From Nitrospira sp. (GTDB lineage: Bacteria > Nitrospirota > Nitrospiria > Nitrospirales > Nitrospiraceae), in NCBI GenBank assembly GCA_015903945.1, contig JABMDL010000005.1, positions 1-61,706 on the forward strand: DNA of 61,706 nucleotides, read 5' to 3'. Positions within the stretch are counted from its first letter, which is position 1; each line of letters opens with the position of its first letter. Made by a program: the position numbers and the translations under genes. Below are positions 10,670 through 20,344 of this stretch, in pieces. The notes beneath the pieces were generated by a model. It saw only the letters and a program-made list of their open reading frames with translations. It searched no databases and had not been told where the DNA came from.

Positions 10670-12271
10670 ATGAGCAAGTTTATATTTGTCACGGGCGGAG
10701 TCGTGTCGTCGCTGGGAAAGGGATTGGCCTCGGCGTCCATTGGGAATCTGCTTGAAAGCCGCGGGTTGAAGATCACGTTTCTGAAGCTGGACCCCTACAT
10801 CAACGTGGATCCCGGCACAATGAATCCCTATCAGCACGGTGAAGTCTATGTGACGGACGACGGGGCTGAAACGGATCTTGACCTCGGGCACTATGAACGG
10901 TTTACCTCCTTGTCTCTGACGAAGGAAAACAACTACACGACCGGACGGATCTACCATTCCGTCATTACGAAAGAGCGGCGCGGAGACTACTTGGGTGGAA
11001 CCGTGCAGGTGGTGCCTCATGTGACGGATGAGATCAAGCAAACCATCATGCGCATTTCCAAGGGCATGGACGTCACGATCGTCGAGATCGGCGGTACGGT
11101 GGGCGACATTGAAAGCCTGCCGTTTCTCGAAGCGATCAGGCAAATGCCCTACGACGTGGGGCGCGACAATGTCCTGTATGTCCACCTGACGTTGGTGCCC
11201 TATATCGGCGCAGCTGGAGAATTGAAGACCAAGCCGACGCAACATTCGGTCAACAAGCTTCGTGAGATCGGCATTCAGCCGAATATTCTCCTGTGCCGTA
11301 CCGACCGCTATCTCCCCCCTGAACTCAAGGGCAAGATCGCCATGTTCTGCAACGTGGAGAAAGATGCCGTCGTTACGGCAAAAGACGTCGATACGATTTA
11401 CGAAGTGCCGATCGTCTTCCGGAAGGAAGGGTTGGACGAACTGATCGTACGGCAACTGCACTTGGACGCGGGGCAGCCGAATTTGCGTGAATGGGACGCG
11501 ATGGTGCAAAAAATCAAGCGGCCCAAACATGAAATTTCCGTGGCGCTGGTCGGAAAATATGCCGGGCTCAAGGAGTGTTACAAGAGTCTTGGCGAGGCTC
11601 TGGTGCACGGGGGGATCGACCATGAGACCAAGGTGAATGTCAGCTGGATCGAATCAGAGGATATCGAGCGGCAGGGGACCGAGCGGATCTTGCGCGAAGC
11701 CGACGGGATTCTGATTCCGGGCGGGTTCGGAGCGCGGGGGATCGAAGGAAAGATCGCCACGATCCGATTTGCGAGGGAGCGGCAGGTGCCGTTTCTCGGA
11801 CTGTGTCTGGGCATGCAGTGTGCGACAATCGAATTCGCCCGTCACGTTGCAGGGTTAGCCGGAGCCAACAGCTCGGAGTTCGACGAGTCCTCGCCCCATC
11901 CTGTCATTCATCTGATGCCCGATCAGCACGGTGTGACCGAAAAAGGCGGCACCATGCGGCTCGGGTCGTATCTGTGCAGGCTCGGTGAAGGCACGCTTGC
12001 CCAGAAAATGTACGGGGTGAGCGAGGTCCGTGAACGCCACCGGCATCGGTTTGAATTCAACAATGTGTATCGTGAGCAGCTGACGGCCAAGGGTCTGGTG
12101 TTGAGCGGACTGTCTCCGGATGGCCGGTTGGTCGAGATCGTGGAACTCAAGGATCATCCCTGGTTCCTGGGCACCCAGTTTCATCCGGAGTACAGTTCAC
12201 GCCCGCACCGGCCCCACCCGCTGTTCAGCGGGTTTGTCGGGGCAGCGTTGCGGAAAAAGTTGGGGCATTAA
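10670..12271 (+). CDS. pyrG: CTP synthase
   Basis: Makes CTP from UTP with glutamine-derived ammonia. The 533-residue protein starts [19 protein letters not shown], the universal PyrG N-terminus with its P-loop. The amidoligase domain spans about 1-270 ([20 protein letters not shown]) and the class I glutamine amidotransferase domain follows, with the nucleophile in [10 protein letters not shown] and the His-Glu pair in [11 protein letters not shown]. The open frame starts earlier at 10526, inside kdsB, but ATG 10670 has GGAGG upstream and the correct beginning. CTP made here is the substrate of KdsB and of CDP-diacylglycerol synthesis that feeds PgsA, which fits the cluster. Confidence 0.97.
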   Translation: MSKFIFVTGGVVSSLGKGLASASIGNLLESRGLKITFLKLDPYINVDPGTMNPYQHGEVYVTDDGAETDLDLGHYERFTSLSLTKENNYTTGRIYHSVITKERRGDYLGGTVQVVPHVTDEIKQTIMRISKGMDVTIVEIGGTVGDIESLPFLEAIRQMPYDVGRDNVLYVHLTLVPYIGAAGELKTKPTQHSVNKLREIGIQPNILLCRTDRYLPPELKGKIAMFCNVEKDAVVTAKDVDTIYEVPIVFRKEGLDELIVRQLHLDAGQPNLREWDAMVQKIKRPKHEISVALVGKYAGLKECYKSLGEALVHGGIDHETKVNVSWIESEDIERQGTERILREADGILIPGGFGARGIEGKIATIRFARERQVPFLGLCLGMQCATIEFARHVAGLAGANSSEFDESSPHPVIHLMPDQHGVTEKGGTMRLGSYLCRLGEGTLAQKMYGVSEVRERHRHRFEFNNVYREQLTAKGLVLSGLSPDGRLVEIVELKDHPWFLGTQFHPEYSSRPHRPHPLFSGFVGAALRKKLGH

Positions 12272-12285
12272 GCGAATCCAGAACT

Positions 12286-13113
12286 ATGGCGCAGCTTGTT
12301 GACATCGGCTCCTTCAAAGTCGGCCAAGGGCAGTCTCCGTTTTTGATTGCCGGCCCCTGTGTGATTGAGAACGAGCAATTGGTCATGGAGACGGCGGGGC
12401 GGATTGCAGAAATCGCGACATCGCTCAATATGCCGTATGTGTTCAAGTCGTCGTTCGACAAGGCGAACCGAACGTCGATCACGTCATTCCGTGGCCCAGG
12501 CATCAGGCACGGACTTGAAATCTTGGCCAAAGTAAAGGCGCAGATCGGAATCCCCGTGCTGACCGACGTGCATACGGAAGCGCAGGCGACGGAAGCAGGC
12601 ACGGTGGTGGATGTGCTCCAAATTCCGGCCTTTCTGTGCCGGCAGACGGACTTGTTGTTTGCCGCGGCGAATACCGGGAAGGTCGTGAATGTGAAGAAAG
12701 GCCAGTTTCTTTCCCCAGCGGAGATGAGTAATGCCGTCAAGAAAATTGAGGAGTGCGGCAGCCGGCGGATTGTCCTGACCGAGCGAGGTTCGTCGTTCGG
12801 GTACAATAATTTGGTCGTGGACATGCGGTCGTTTCCGATCATGCGGAGTTTTGGGTATCCCGTCGTGTTCGACGCGACTCATAGTGTGCAGTTGCCGGGC
12901 GGCGGAGGCACCAAGTCGAGCGGGCAGCGGGAGTTCGTCGAGCCGCTGGCTTGTGCGGCGGCCGGTGCCGGCGTCGACGGATTTTTCATGGAAGTCCATC
13001 CGAATCCCGATGAGGCTTTGTCCGATGGACCGAACATGGTACCCTTGCACCAATTGAAATCATTGCTCGAACGGATCTTGCGCATATGCGACGCGGCAAA
13101 ACAGAAAAGATGA
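12286..13113 (+). CDS. kdsA: Kdo-8-phosphate synthase, metal-type
   Basis: Condenses phosphoenolpyruvate with arabinose 5-phosphate to Kdo 8-phosphate. At 275 residues it has the family signatures [33 protein letters not shown] and [11 protein letters not shown]. Cys25 in AGPC is the metal-ligating cysteine of the metal-dependent class (as in Aquifex); the E. coli class has Asn there. The other ligands, His in DATHS and Glu in FMEVHPNP, are also present. It starts 14 bp after pyrG and its stop overlaps the preferred kdsD start, so product and substrate enzymes are encoded side by side. Confidence 0.95.
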   Translation: MAQLVDIGSFKVGQGQSPFLIAGPCVIENEQLVMETAGRIAEIATSLNMPYVFKSSFDKANRTSITSFRGPGIRHGLEILAKVKAQIGIPVLTDVHTEAQATEAGTVVDVLQIPAFLCRQTDLLFAAANTGKVVNVKKGQFLSPAEMSNAVKKIEECGSRRIVLTERGSSFGYNNLVVDMRSFPIMRSFGYPVVFDATHSVQLPGGGGTKSSGQREFVEPLACAAAGAGVDGFFMEVHPNPDEALSDGPNMVPLHQLKSLLERILRICDAAKQKR

Positions 13114-14114
13114 AGCTCTCCGTTCCGTCATCGCTCAAGACCGTCAAGGGGCTGGACAGTCTCAACGACGGAAAGCGCGTCCTTGAAATCGAAGCACGTG
13201 CGGTCCTTGCCTTGATCGACCGGCTGGATGAGAAATTCTCCAAGGCGGTGGACCTGCTGGTCCGGTGCAAGGGGAAAGTGGTCGTGTCGGGGATGGGCAA
13301 GTCCGGCCTGATCGGGCAGAAGATTGCCGCGACACTTGCCAGCACCGGTACGTCGTCGTTTTTTCTTCATCCTGCCGAAGGGGTGCATGGCGATCTCGGC
13401 ATGTTGGCCCGCCGCGATTTGCTGATCGCGATCTCCAACAGCGGAGAGACCCAGGAATTGTTGCAACTGCTTCCCTATGTGGAGCGTATGGGCATCCCAG
13501 TGATCGCCTTGACGGGACGGATGGATTCCACGCTGGCGAAGAATGCCAACATCACCCTGGACGTGTCGGTTGCGGAAGAGGCCTGTCCATTGGGGCTGGC
13601 GCCGACTGCGAGTACGACAGCAGTGCTGGCACTCGGCGACGCCTTGGCGGTGGCCTTGCTGCAGAAACGAGGGTTCAAGGAGGAGGATTTTGCCTTGTTC
13701 CATCCCGGCGGCACCTTGGGACGCCGGCTGCTGGTGAAAGTGAAAGACCTCATGCATGCCGGACCGGAAATTCCGATGGTCTCGGAAACCGTCGGTGGCA
13801 TGGCGGCCATGCTCGAAATGACGGCCAAGAAGCTCGGGATGACGACGGTGGTTGATCAGGACGGACATCTTGTAGGCGTCATTACGGACGGCGATGTCCG
13901 CCGGTTCATCCAACGAGGGACGGATTTGGCGGGTGCCACGGCGAAAGAGCTGGCGACGCAGCACTCCAAGACCATCGGTCCGGATGATCTGGCGGCTAAA
14001 GCCGTGGAAATGATGGAACGGTTTTCGATTACGACGCTGGTGGTGACTGACGATGGCCGGACCATTTTAGGTGTGGTCCATCTGCATGATCTGCTCAAGA
14101 ACGGTATCGTCTAG
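13110..14114 (+). CDS. kdsD: Arabinose-5-phosphate isomerase (KpsF/GutQ family)
   Basis: Interconverts ribulose 5-phosphate and arabinose 5-phosphate, the first step of Kdo synthesis. The SIS sugar-isomerase domain ([24 protein letters not shown], then ISNSGETQE) covers about residues 40-190. Two CBS domains fill the rest ([13 protein letters not shown], then [14 protein letters not shown]). Length 334 residues fits full-length KdsD. ATG 13110 overlaps the kdsA stop as ATGA; an alternative ATG eight codons upstream (13086) cannot be excluded. The same family is called KpsF when it sits in capsule loci; here it is in the LPS/Kdo operon, but its product could feed both. Confidence 0.94.
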   Translation: MKLSVPSSLKTVKGLDSLNDGKRVLEIEARAVLALIDRLDEKFSKAVDLLVRCKGKVVVSGMGKSGLIGQKIAATLASTGTSSFFLHPAEGVHGDLGMLARRDLLIAISNSGETQELLQLLPYVERMGIPVIALTGRMDSTLAKNANITLDVSVAEEACPLGLAPTASTTAVLALGDALAVALLQKRGFKEEDFALFHPGGTLGRRLLVKVKDLMHAGPEIPMVSETVGGMAAMLEMTAKKLGMTTVVDQDGHLVGVITDGDVRRFIQRGTDLAGATAKELATQHSKTIGPDDLAAKAVEMMERFSITTLVVTDDGRTILGVVHLHDLLKNGIV

Positions 14115-14129
14115 AGGACGTAGCGGACG

Positions 14130-14726
14130 ATGAATCGCGTACTGGAAACCTGGAAGGAAATCGGGCAGGACTCCATCAATCTGCCAAATTTTCTCACGCT
14201 GGTCCGCATTTGCCTGATTCCGGTCTTCGTCGTCGTCTTTCTGGCGCCAACACCGGATCGGTCATTGGTGGCCGCCGTGATCTTTACGGTGGCGGCGGTG
14301 ACGGACTTGTTGGACGGCTATATCGCCAGACGCACCGGGCAGGTCACCAAGCTCGGCAAGCTCCTCGATCCGATTGCGGACAAGCTGCTGGTACTGTCGG
14401 CGCTCATTCTCTTGGTCAATATCGATCGAGTGACCGCCTTGGTGGCGCTCTTGATCATCGCTCGGGAACTGGCCGTGACGGGGATCCGTGCGATTGCCGC
14501 CGGCGAACGGCTCATCATTGCGGCGGAGACCACGGGCAAGTACAAGATGGCCTTGCAAGTTGTGGCGATCGTCTTGCTCATTCTAGAAGGGACGGATTTG
14601 GCGGAGTTTGGCAATCTGCATTTGGCGGGCACGGCGACCCTCTCCCTGTCCTTGGTGCTTGGTTACATATCGGGCGGGCAGTACGTCTGGAGTTTCTGGA
14701 AGCAGGTCGTGGCCAAAGGTATCTGA
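14130..14726 (+). CDS. pgsA: CDP-diacylglycerol--glycerol-3-phosphate 3-phosphatidyltransferase
   Basis: Inner-membrane enzyme that makes phosphatidylglycerol phosphate. The CDP-alcohol phosphatidyltransferase motif is complete: DLLDGYIARRTGQVTKLGKL followed by LDPIADK, with the expected Asp spacing. Several hydrophobic helices follow. The 198-residue length is typical. It starts 15 bp after kdsD and ends just before a lipoprotein esterase gene. With plsY downstream the stretch covers two phospholipid steps. Confidence 0.94.
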   Translation: MNRVLETWKEIGQDSINLPNFLTLVRICLIPVFVVVFLAPTPDRSLVAAVIFTVAAVTDLLDGYIARRTGQVTKLGKLLDPIADKLLVLSALILLVNIDRVTALVALLIIARELAVTGIRAIAAGERLIIAAETTGKYKMALQVVAIVLLILEGTDLAEFGNLHLAGTATLSLSLVLGYISGGQYVWSFWKQVVAKGI

Positions 14727-14752
14727 GAGCTCACCGATTCGACCTCACCGCT

Positions 14753-15601
14753 GTGGGCAACACCACGTGTATTCTCCGCATCCTCGTCTGGATTAGTCTG
14801 TTGTCCCCGCTCACGGCCTGTCGCGATACTGGGCCGCCGCCACTGGCGGAGTACGACTATGCCAACGCCGTGGTGACGGGCCGGTGCGAGACCGGCACCA
14901 GGGCCGGTCAAACTGGCGTCAACGACGGCGAAGCGGCAGGGGATGGCGTGCGCTTTCACGTGCGCACCCCGTCCAATTATGATGCGACGTTTGCGCACCC
15001 CCTCCTGCTGGTCTATGCGGCGGCGGGCCAGAGCGGCCTGGCATCGGAGCGTACGACCGCACTGACGGCTCCGGCGACCGGGGCGGGATTCGTGGTGGTG
15101 TATGCCGATCATCGCCCGCTTGGGATATCCTCAATCGAGCAACTGGCAACTATTCCAGGGGCAGTTGCAAAGAAATGGTGCATAGACGAGAAACGAGTCT
15201 CTGTCACAGGCCATTCGGATGGCGGAACCGTGGCGTTGGCGCTGGCCGTGCTCGATCGGACCAGGCAGGTGCCCTCGGCAATCGCGCCAAGCGCAGCCGG
15301 GTGGACCGGCAAGGACCTGGAAGCCTATCAATGTCGGGCGCCTCTCCCGGTTATGGTTATGCACAATCGGCAGGATAGTGTGTTTCCCGGTTGGGGTGCC
15401 CAAACGGCAGCCTGGTGGGCTACCTGTAACCGGTGCGACAATGCAAAAAAGAAATCGCTGGAGGGCGGGTGTCTGGCCTATCAACAATGCGCCGTCGGCG
15501 GGGCCACGCTGTACTGCGAAGGAAGCGGTGGCCATCGAGACTGGCCAAATTTCAATCGTGTGCTGATCGAGTTCTTGTCACATCCTGAGAAGTTTCTGTA
15601 A
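14753..15601 (+). CDS. Lipoprotein alpha/beta hydrolase (PHB depolymerase/feruloyl esterase-like)
   Basis: The open frame begins far upstream inside pgsA, but a GTG at 14753 starts a clean lipoprotein signal: hydrophobic ILRILVWISLLSPLTAC, with lipobox LTAC and the modified cysteine at residue 23. The mature part looks like secreted LpqC/polyhydroxybutyrate-depolymerase-type esterases: PLLLVYAAAGQSG for the oxyanion region, nucleophile elbow GHSDGG (Ser at about residue 152), an acid in HNRQDSVFPGWG, and a C-terminal GGHRDWP histidine. Several cysteines may form disulfides, consistent with export. The substrate is unknown. No obvious SD precedes the GTG. It lies between pgsA and plsY in the same direction. 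Confidence 0.72.
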   Translation: MGNTTCILRILVWISLLSPLTACRDTGPPPLAEYDYANAVVTGRCETGTRAGQTGVNDGEAAGDGVRFHVRTPSNYDATFAHPLLLVYAAAGQSGLASERTTALTAPATGAGFVVVYADHRPLGISSIEQLATIPGAVAKKWCIDEKRVSVTGHSDGGTVALALAVLDRTRQVPSAIAPSAAGWTGKDLEAYQCRAPLPVMVMHNRQDSVFPGWGAQTAAWWATCNRCDNAKKKSLEGGCLAYQQCAVGGATLYCEGSGGHRDWPNFNRVLIEFLSHPEKFL

Positions 15602-15633
15602 GGCTACTTTCCACGGGATAGAAGTCGAAAAAG

Positions 15634-16242
15634 ATGGATCTGTCAGGACTCACCGGCGCACTGGTGTTGCTCGGCTATCTCTTGGGGGGGATACCATTCG
15701 GTGTCGTCGTGTCGAAGGCGATGGGTTTGCCTGATCCACGGACGGTCGGCAGCAAGAACGTCGGCTTTACCAACGTGTTGCGCGTCTCCGGCAAGAAAGC
15801 CGGCATCCTCACTCTGGTTGGTGACATGGGGAAGGGGTGGGTGATGGGTTATGTGGCCACCCAGATCTACCAGACGGAATGGGCTATTCTGCTTGTGGCC
15901 ATCGCGCCGTTTATCGGCCATCTCTATTCTCCATTTTTAAGATTCACAGGTGGCAAGGGAGTCGCGACGGCACTCGGTTCCGTGCTCGGGGTGGCCCCGC
16001 TCATCGGTCTCTTATTGCTGCTGGCGTGGATTGGAGCCGTAGCGGTCTGGCGATACTCATCAGGCGGCGCACTCACGGCGTTCGCACTTTTTCCGGTCAT
16101 CGCGGGCTTTGTTCGCCCGACAAGCGGATTTATTATCTTCTCCCTCGTCATCAGTGGACTGATCGCGATCAAACACAAGGGAAATATCGAACGACTGTGG
16201 AAGGGGACGGAAAGCAAGATTGGACAGAGCCGGTCCGGTTAA
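15634..16242 (+). CDS. plsY: Acyl-phosphate glycerol-3-phosphate acyltransferase
   Basis: Transfers an acyl group from acyl phosphate to glycerol 3-phosphate, the first step of phospholipid synthesis, in the inner membrane. The three PlsY motifs are visible: YLLGGIPFGVVVSKAMGLPD with GSKNVGFTNVLR, then the loop FTGGKGVATALGSVLG, then IKHKGNIERLWKGTE near the end. Five hydrophobic helices fit the 202 residues. The canonical GSGNxGATN is here GSKNVGFTN, a minor departure. Last gene of the run that starts at lepA; it converges with the next minus-strand gene 15 bp away. Confidence 0.93.
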   Translation: MDLSGLTGALVLLGYLLGGIPFGVVVSKAMGLPDPRTVGSKNVGFTNVLRVSGKKAGILTLVGDMGKGWVMGYVATQIYQTEWAILLVAIAPFIGHLYSPFLRFTGGKGVATALGSVLGVAPLIGLLLLLAWIGAVAVWRYSSGGALTAFALFPVIAGFVRPTSGFIIFSLVISGLIAIKHKGNIERLWKGTESKIGQSRSG

Positions 16243-16257
16243 TTGCATAATGGGCGC

Positions 16258-17196
16258 TCAGGACGTCTGCAACTGGTGTCGTTGCAACCAACCTAGAATC
16301 TCGGCTGTGACACGCCGAGGTTCATCGTGATGAACGAAGTGTCCTGCCTGTTCAAGCGTCACGACGGTTAAGTCAGTCACGAAGCCGTCCAGACCGTCAA
16401 GATTCTGTTTTGCAAGCGCCTGATCGTGCAGCCCCCAAATGACAAGAGTCGGAAGATCAATGGCTGGATATCCCATCGTCCGTTGGCGGGCGGCGCCGCC
16501 ACCGCGGATGGCCGCACGATAGTAATTGAGCATCGCGGTCAGGGCGCCCGGTTCGCAAGCCTGCTGCCGGTAATGGCGCACGAGGCCGTTCGGCAGATAC
16601 TCTGAACTCACCCGCATGCGCTTATAGATCGCTCCAATGAGGTGCGCCCCGCCTGCCGCCAGCAGGGCTTCTGGGAGCCAGGGAAGCTGAAACACTGCCA
16701 TATACCAGGATCGACGAAGTTGCCGCCAGTGGCGTATCTCCCGCTCAAAGCAGGCAGGATGTGGTCCGTTCAATACAATGAGCGCCTCTAGCTTCTCCGG
16801 CCGGCGCATCGCGTAGTACCAGGCAATGATGCCCCCCCAATCGTGACCGACTAAGATGACCCGGCGGGCCTTCGAGATGTCGATAAGCGCGTCGACATCT
16901 TCCAGCAGGGTTTCAAGTCGATACGCGTCGTGACCGGCGGGTCTGGTTGTGCCGCCATAGCCCCGCAGGTCCGGTGCCCACACCCAATAGCCGGTATGGG
17001 CCAGCGACGCCATCTGATGACGCCACGACAAGGAAGATTCGGGAAATCCATGCAGGCAGAGCACCAGCCGATCACCTGATCCCGCTGTCGCCACCTTGAA
17101 TTCCAGCTGGTTCGCGTGAACGCGCAAAAACGAAAGTTGTTGCTCATCGTTCGACGACTGCGACATGGGTATAGGCTCCGATGGGTCCAGGAGCAT
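16258..17196 (-). CDS. Alpha/beta hydrolase, epoxide hydrolase-like
   Basis: 312 residues with the alpha/beta hydrolase core. The oxyanion motif HGFPES is at about residues 49-54, the nucleophile elbow GHDWGG carries an aspartate (about residue 119) as in epoxide hydrolases and haloalkane dehalogenases, and a late histidine sits in AGHFVHHDEP. A cap region with tyrosines (RSWYMAVF, SSEYLP) is consistent with the epoxide-ring activators of soluble epoxide hydrolases, but the substrate is not predictable. GGTGA of the upstream gene's end could serve as SD for ATG 17196; a second ATG at 17166 is possible. It is separated by 6 bp from the large lipoprotein gene upstream, suggesting coupling. Confidence 0.83.
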   Translation of the reverse strand: MLLDPSEPIPMSQSSNDEQQLSFLRVHANQLEFKVATAGSGDRLVLCLHGFPESSLSWRHQMASLAHTGYWVWAPDLRGYGGTTRPAGHDAYRLETLLEDVDALIDISKARRVILVGHDWGGIIAWYYAMRRPEKLEALIVLNGPHPACFEREIRHWRQLRRSWYMAVFQLPWLPEALLAAGGAHLIGAIYKRMRVSSEYLPNGLVRHYRQQACEPGALTAMLNYYRAAIRGGGAARQRTMGYPAIDLPTLVIWGLHDQALAKQNLDGLDGFVTDLTVVTLEQAGHFVHHDEPRRVTAEILGWLQRHQLQTS

Positions 17197-17202
17197 CCTG
17201 GG

Positions 17203-19203
17203 TCACCGGTCGACAAAGAGGCCTCCTGGAATCCGAGGAATCGTGTTGCCATCCGAGAGTTGAACCGGTGTCGCCGCCAAAAATGAATAGGTGTCGCTGC
17301 CTGCTAAGTCAAAAAATCCCGCGAGGCTTCCCTCTGATGCCTCACCGAACCCCGATTGAGTTGTGTACCGGTCGTGCCCTCCCTCATCGACGAAGATCGC
17401 CCATCCCATGTGGTTGGCTTTTCCGAGGCCGGTAGAGGCATCGAAGGCATAGAGATCGTCGCCGCTCCCACCATCGATCGCGAGGCTGACTCCATGATCC
17501 CAGGACACGCCCTTATTGTAGTACGGACCGGTGGATCGGTACTGATCGTTTCCTTGATAGTCGAGTTGCATGCCGACGCCGTAATGAGCGGAGGCCCCCT
17601 GGCCATATCGCGCGGCGTGGTACTCGTCATCACCGTCGATGTCGAGGAAGGTGCCGATTCCCCAAAAATACCCCATCCCTTGGGAGAAATTGGCGCTGTG
17701 GTAATGATCGCGTCCGCCCATGTCGAGAAGCAGCCCCCAGCCTCCGGCGAGACTCCGAATCTGCTGTGCCCGCTGTTTGGAAAACACGCGGAGTCCCGAC
17801 CCTGTACCGAGGCCAAAACAATCGTACTGGAATGATGGATCGCCCGGTTTGGCTTGTGGAGCCTCCGATGCGTTATAAGCGCTCGGTAATCCGTTGACGC
17901 ATTGATAGTGGTCGTCACCCCCTGCGTCGATGGCTGCGCCAACTCCCAGGGGTCCACCAAAGCCGAGAGCGAAACCCTGACCGGCATACCGGTCGTTCCC
18001 CTCCAGATCCAACAACAGCCCCAGTCCTCCAATGGCGGCCCCCTGCGTGAACCGTTCCCCTGTGTAGAGATCATTTCCCTGCCGGTCGAGCAGAATGCCG
18101 ACACCGGCGAAGGCGACGCCTCCGCCTCCAGACTGGAGCCGGTATACATCGTTGCCGGCGTAGTCGATGACCAAGCCGACGCCCAGCCGGCCTGTCGCGA
18201 GACCGAGCGGAGCAGCTTCGTACGTATCGTTTCCCGATAGATCAATGACGGCGGCGTTCCCATGGTCCTCGTCGCCGGATGCGCCGATCAGCCCGCGATA
18301 CAGATCGTCCCCGCCGAGGTCGATGACCAACGCGACCGGCTGATCCAGATCATAGGTATTGGGGCCCGGACCACCGATCACGATGAGGCCATGTGCGGTG
18401 TGGTGGATCAGCCGCACGTCGCCCGTAATACCGGAGGGGATGTCCGCAGAAGGGATTGGTCCTGGAAAGGCCTCCGGCAGGTGGCGCATCCATCGGTCAT
18501 CCGCCAGACGCACCAGCACCTGTGCCGAGGCCATCAGTGCGCTAGAGTCCACCCGTTCTGTGAACAGCGCGGCGAACCGGGCGGTGTCATCAATGGACGC
18601 GAGCTTCTCTCTGGTGAAGCGAGACACTTGCGGCGTGAATTCATCCGCGAGGACAGCGCCGTGCCTGAATAGGAAGCGGTATTCCGATTCCGTGAGGTTG
18701 GCCAGAGCCAGGTTGCGATACGCGGATGCCTGGTCCAAACTCTTGACCATGAATTCGAGAAACTCCTGGGGAGCGCTGCCGGTGGGAAACGGAATCTCGC
18801 TCTCGTGGTGGGAAGGATCCCCCCAGCTGGACTCAAGAACATTCAACACCCTCTGAAGATTCGAGCCGTCGGTGCTGACGGCTTTGGCGACCAGAAGCGC
18901 CCGGGTTTCGAGATGAGCCAAACCTTCCCAGGGGTCCTGTAGGGGCTGAACAGCCAATCGATGTTTGAAGCGGCCGGGAAGTGTGTCGATGGCGTCGTGG
19001 GCCATACTTATCTTTGCGTGGATATCTGAAAATGCGGGATGGAACCATTCTCGAATATGCTCCTTGATGCGCTGAATGATCGGATCGTGCGGGTGGCTGA
19101 TAGCGGGAGTAGCGGTAACGGGATTCAGGCTTTGGGCCGCGGTGCAGCCGGCAAGCGCGAGAAAAAGCAGAACCGCGCCAGTGGGTGTCCAGCGAGAGAT
19201 CAT
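17203..19203 (-). CDS. Large lipoprotein with twelve D-x-x-G-x-D-x-Y repeats
   Basis: 666 residues starting with a lipoprotein signal (VLLFLALAGC, lipid-modified Cys20). Residues about 30-270 form a predicted helical domain with no family I recognise. From about 270 to the end there are twelve repeats of about 27 residues, each centred on D-x-x-G-[NDRHS]-D-x-Y: for example DLGGDDLY, DLSGNDTY, DYAGNDVY, DRQGNDLY, DMGGRDHY, DIDGDDEY and DLAGSDTY, joined by Gly/Ala-rich stretches. The motif resembles calcium-binding RTX turns but the period is three times the nine-residue RTX unit, so a wider beta-solenoid with one Asp/Gly turn per coil is likely. The location is probably the outer membrane or periplasm. 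Function unknown. Confidence 0.78.
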   Translation of the reverse strand: MISRWTPTGAVLLFLALAGCTAAQSLNPVTATPAISHPHDPIIQRIKEHIREWFHPAFSDIHAKISMAHDAIDTLPGRFKHRLAVQPLQDPWEGLAHLETRALLVAKAVSTDGSNLQRVLNVLESSWGDPSHHESEIPFPTGSAPQEFLEFMVKSLDQASAYRNLALANLTESEYRFLFRHGAVLADEFTPQVSRFTREKLASIDDTARFAALFTERVDSSALMASAQVLVRLADDRWMRHLPEAFPGPIPSADIPSGITGDVRLIHHTAHGLIVIGGPGPNTYDLDQPVALVIDLGGDDLYRGLIGASGDEDHGNAAVIDLSGNDTYEAAPLGLATGRLGVGLVIDYAGNDVYRLQSGGGGVAFAGVGILLDRQGNDLYTGERFTQGAAIGGLGLLLDLEGNDRYAGQGFALGFGGPLGVGAAIDAGGDDHYQCVNGLPSAYNASEAPQAKPGDPSFQYDCFGLGTGSGLRVFSKQRAQQIRSLAGGWGLLLDMGGRDHYHSANFSQGMGYFWGIGTFLDIDGDDEYHAARYGQGASAHYGVGMQLDYQGNDQYRSTGPYYNKGVSWDHGVSLAIDGGSGDDLYAFDASTGLGKANHMGWAIFVDEGGHDRYTTQSGFGEASEGSLAGFFDLAGSDTYSFLAATPVQLSDGNTIPRIPGGLFVDR

Positions 19204-19225
19204 TGTCGTGCCACTGGCAGCACTG

Positions 19226-19543
19226 TTACTTGCACTCCTTCCCGTTGAAGTACAGGCACGTCGATTCCCCGGATTTGACCTTCCAGGTCTTGAGCACGGG
19301 CATTTCGTTCTCGCCTTTCACTTCCACCACGAAATCAACGAGCCCTGAGATCGGCAGCTTCTCCATATGCGGGCGAGCGACCGGCGGGACATCGATATAG
19401 AAGACGCCGCCGAGTTCGGAGATCAGGATGCGATGGTTCTCGACGTCGATATAGATGACGGGGCTGTAGTAGCTTTTGTCGACGGCATGACCAGTGCTCA
19501 CCTGTGCCATGCTCAGGAGGACGGCGAGCAGAATGATGCGCAT
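19226..19543 (-). CDS. Small exported protein, function unknown
   Basis: 105 residues from ATG 19543, preceded by AGGAG. The N-terminus MRIILLAVLLSMAQVSTGHA is a clear signal peptide with an AHA-like cleavage site. The mature part is a short beta-rich domain (YSPVIYIDVENHRILISEL) with two cysteines near the C-terminus in a C-x6-C arrangement that could form a disulfide. The frame continues upstream to 19714 but those codons look non-coding. It lies just upstream of the repeat lipoprotein gene on the same strand and may be in its transcript. No domain recognised. Confidence 0.68.
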   Translation of the reverse strand: MRIILLAVLLSMAQVSTGHAVDKSYYSPVIYIDVENHRILISELGGVFYIDVPPVARPHMEKLPISGLVDFVVEVKGENEMPVLKTWKVKSGESTCLYFNGKECK

Positions 19544-19687
19544 GAGATCGCTCCTTCCCCAAAAACCGACATGCGCGCCATTATCGCATTCGAGCTCGAA
19601 AGAAGGAAGCCGTGAGAAAAGCAGGCTGCGGAAAAATATTCTGATCGTGCATAAAGGAGAGTCTCGCCTGGACGTAGGAATGCCGGC

Positions 19688-19809
19688 AGGATGCTCAAAA
19701 AGGCTGTTCAGCAAGGCCGCAGCAAGCGAAGAGGCGAGGCGTACTTTTTGTCGTACGTTGAGCCTCTGAGCGATGCGAGAACGACGCTGGCAGACTTTTT
19801 CAGCATCCT
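19688..19809. repeat. Palindromic MITE-like repeat, copy 1
   Basis: A 122 bp element. Its ends are near-perfect ~19 bp inverted repeats (AGGATGCTCAAAAAGGCTG at the left; the right end reads AGGATGCTGAAAAAGTCTG on the other strand). An inner hairpin spans 19731-19766 (GAGGC...GTAC loop GTAC...GCCTC). A second copy lies at 23135-23258. The right end directly abuts the TAA stop of the JAMM gene. No transposase is inside, so it is non-autonomous or an RNA-structure repeat. Confidence 0.85.
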
Positions 19810-19810
19810 G

Positions 19811-20344
19811 TTAGCGGATGGTGAATGGGGCGGGTGTGACCTGGCCGGAGGTGATCCAATAGTTCTTGACGTCCGGTGTGGGATGCATGAGTGAAATCAA
19901 CAGATACGTCGGGTTGGGCAGATTGATCTTCGGCCAGATCTCTTCATAGTCGGTCGCGATCTTGATGTCGGTGACGGACGGACGGGCCGGGTCGTGCGGA
20001 TGGGAATGGTAGACGACTTGAAGATCGAGTCCGTGAGTGCGCATGTCTTTCTTGGCGGTTGAAAAATCCTGCATGTCCATGACAAAGGCAATCTCCGCCC
20101 GGTCAGCCGGCGACAGCCGCTCCAAGTGGGCGACTTTGGCGGGATCAAATGAGGAGAGATTCTGTGCGCCTTCCATGGCGACGATATTCTTAATCCGGTA
20201 CACTCGGCTCACCACACCGTGGGTGCCCGCCAAGATCCCGCAGCATTCGTACGGCGCAAGCTCGCGCGCGTGGGCGATCATGTCGTCGAGAATCTGTTGA
20301 GGAATGACGAGGTCTGCCACGGCCACGTTCTTCCGTTCCTGCAT
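19811..20344 (-). CDS. JAMM/Mov34 (M67) metalloprotease, sulfur-carrier processing
   Basis: 177 residues with a complete JAMM zinc site: Glu33 in PYECCGIL, then HSHPHDPARPSVTD giving His113, His115, Ser123 and Asp126 with the exact H-S-H-x7-S-x2-D spacing. Single-domain bacterial JAMM proteins of this kind act on ubiquitin-like sulfur carriers: Mec+ releases cysteine from CysO in mycobacteria, QbsD and HcyD trim residues after the GG of their carriers. Here the gene ends the thrC-moaD-NIL-moeB row and lies 4.7 kb downstream of a ThiS protein that ends in GGGR, a plausible substrate. The palindromic repeat begins right at its TAA stop. Confidence 0.9.
   Translation of the reverse strand: MQERKNVAVADLVIPQQILDDMIAHARELAPYECCGILAGTHGVVSRVYRIKNIVAMEGAQNLSSFDPAKVAHLERLSPADRAEIAFVMDMQDFSTAKKDMRTHGLDLQVVYHSHPHDPARPSVTDIKIATDYEEIWPKINLPNPTYLLISLMHPTPDVKNYWITSGQVTPAPFTIR

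Noticed and set aside
10595..11623. 342-codon frame antisense to pyrG
   Set aside because: It lies fully inside pyrG, which has all family motifs; the product has no recognisable domain and the codon pattern mirrors the real gene.
13128..13964. 278-codon frame antisense to kdsD
   Set aside because: Shadow of a well-supported gene, no SD and no domain.
17203..19203. Repeated DNA that could look like a CRISPR array
   Set aside because: The repetition is at protein level (D-x-x-G-x-D-x-Y), spacing varies and the reading frame is open throughout. No CRISPR array or cas gene is seen in the window.
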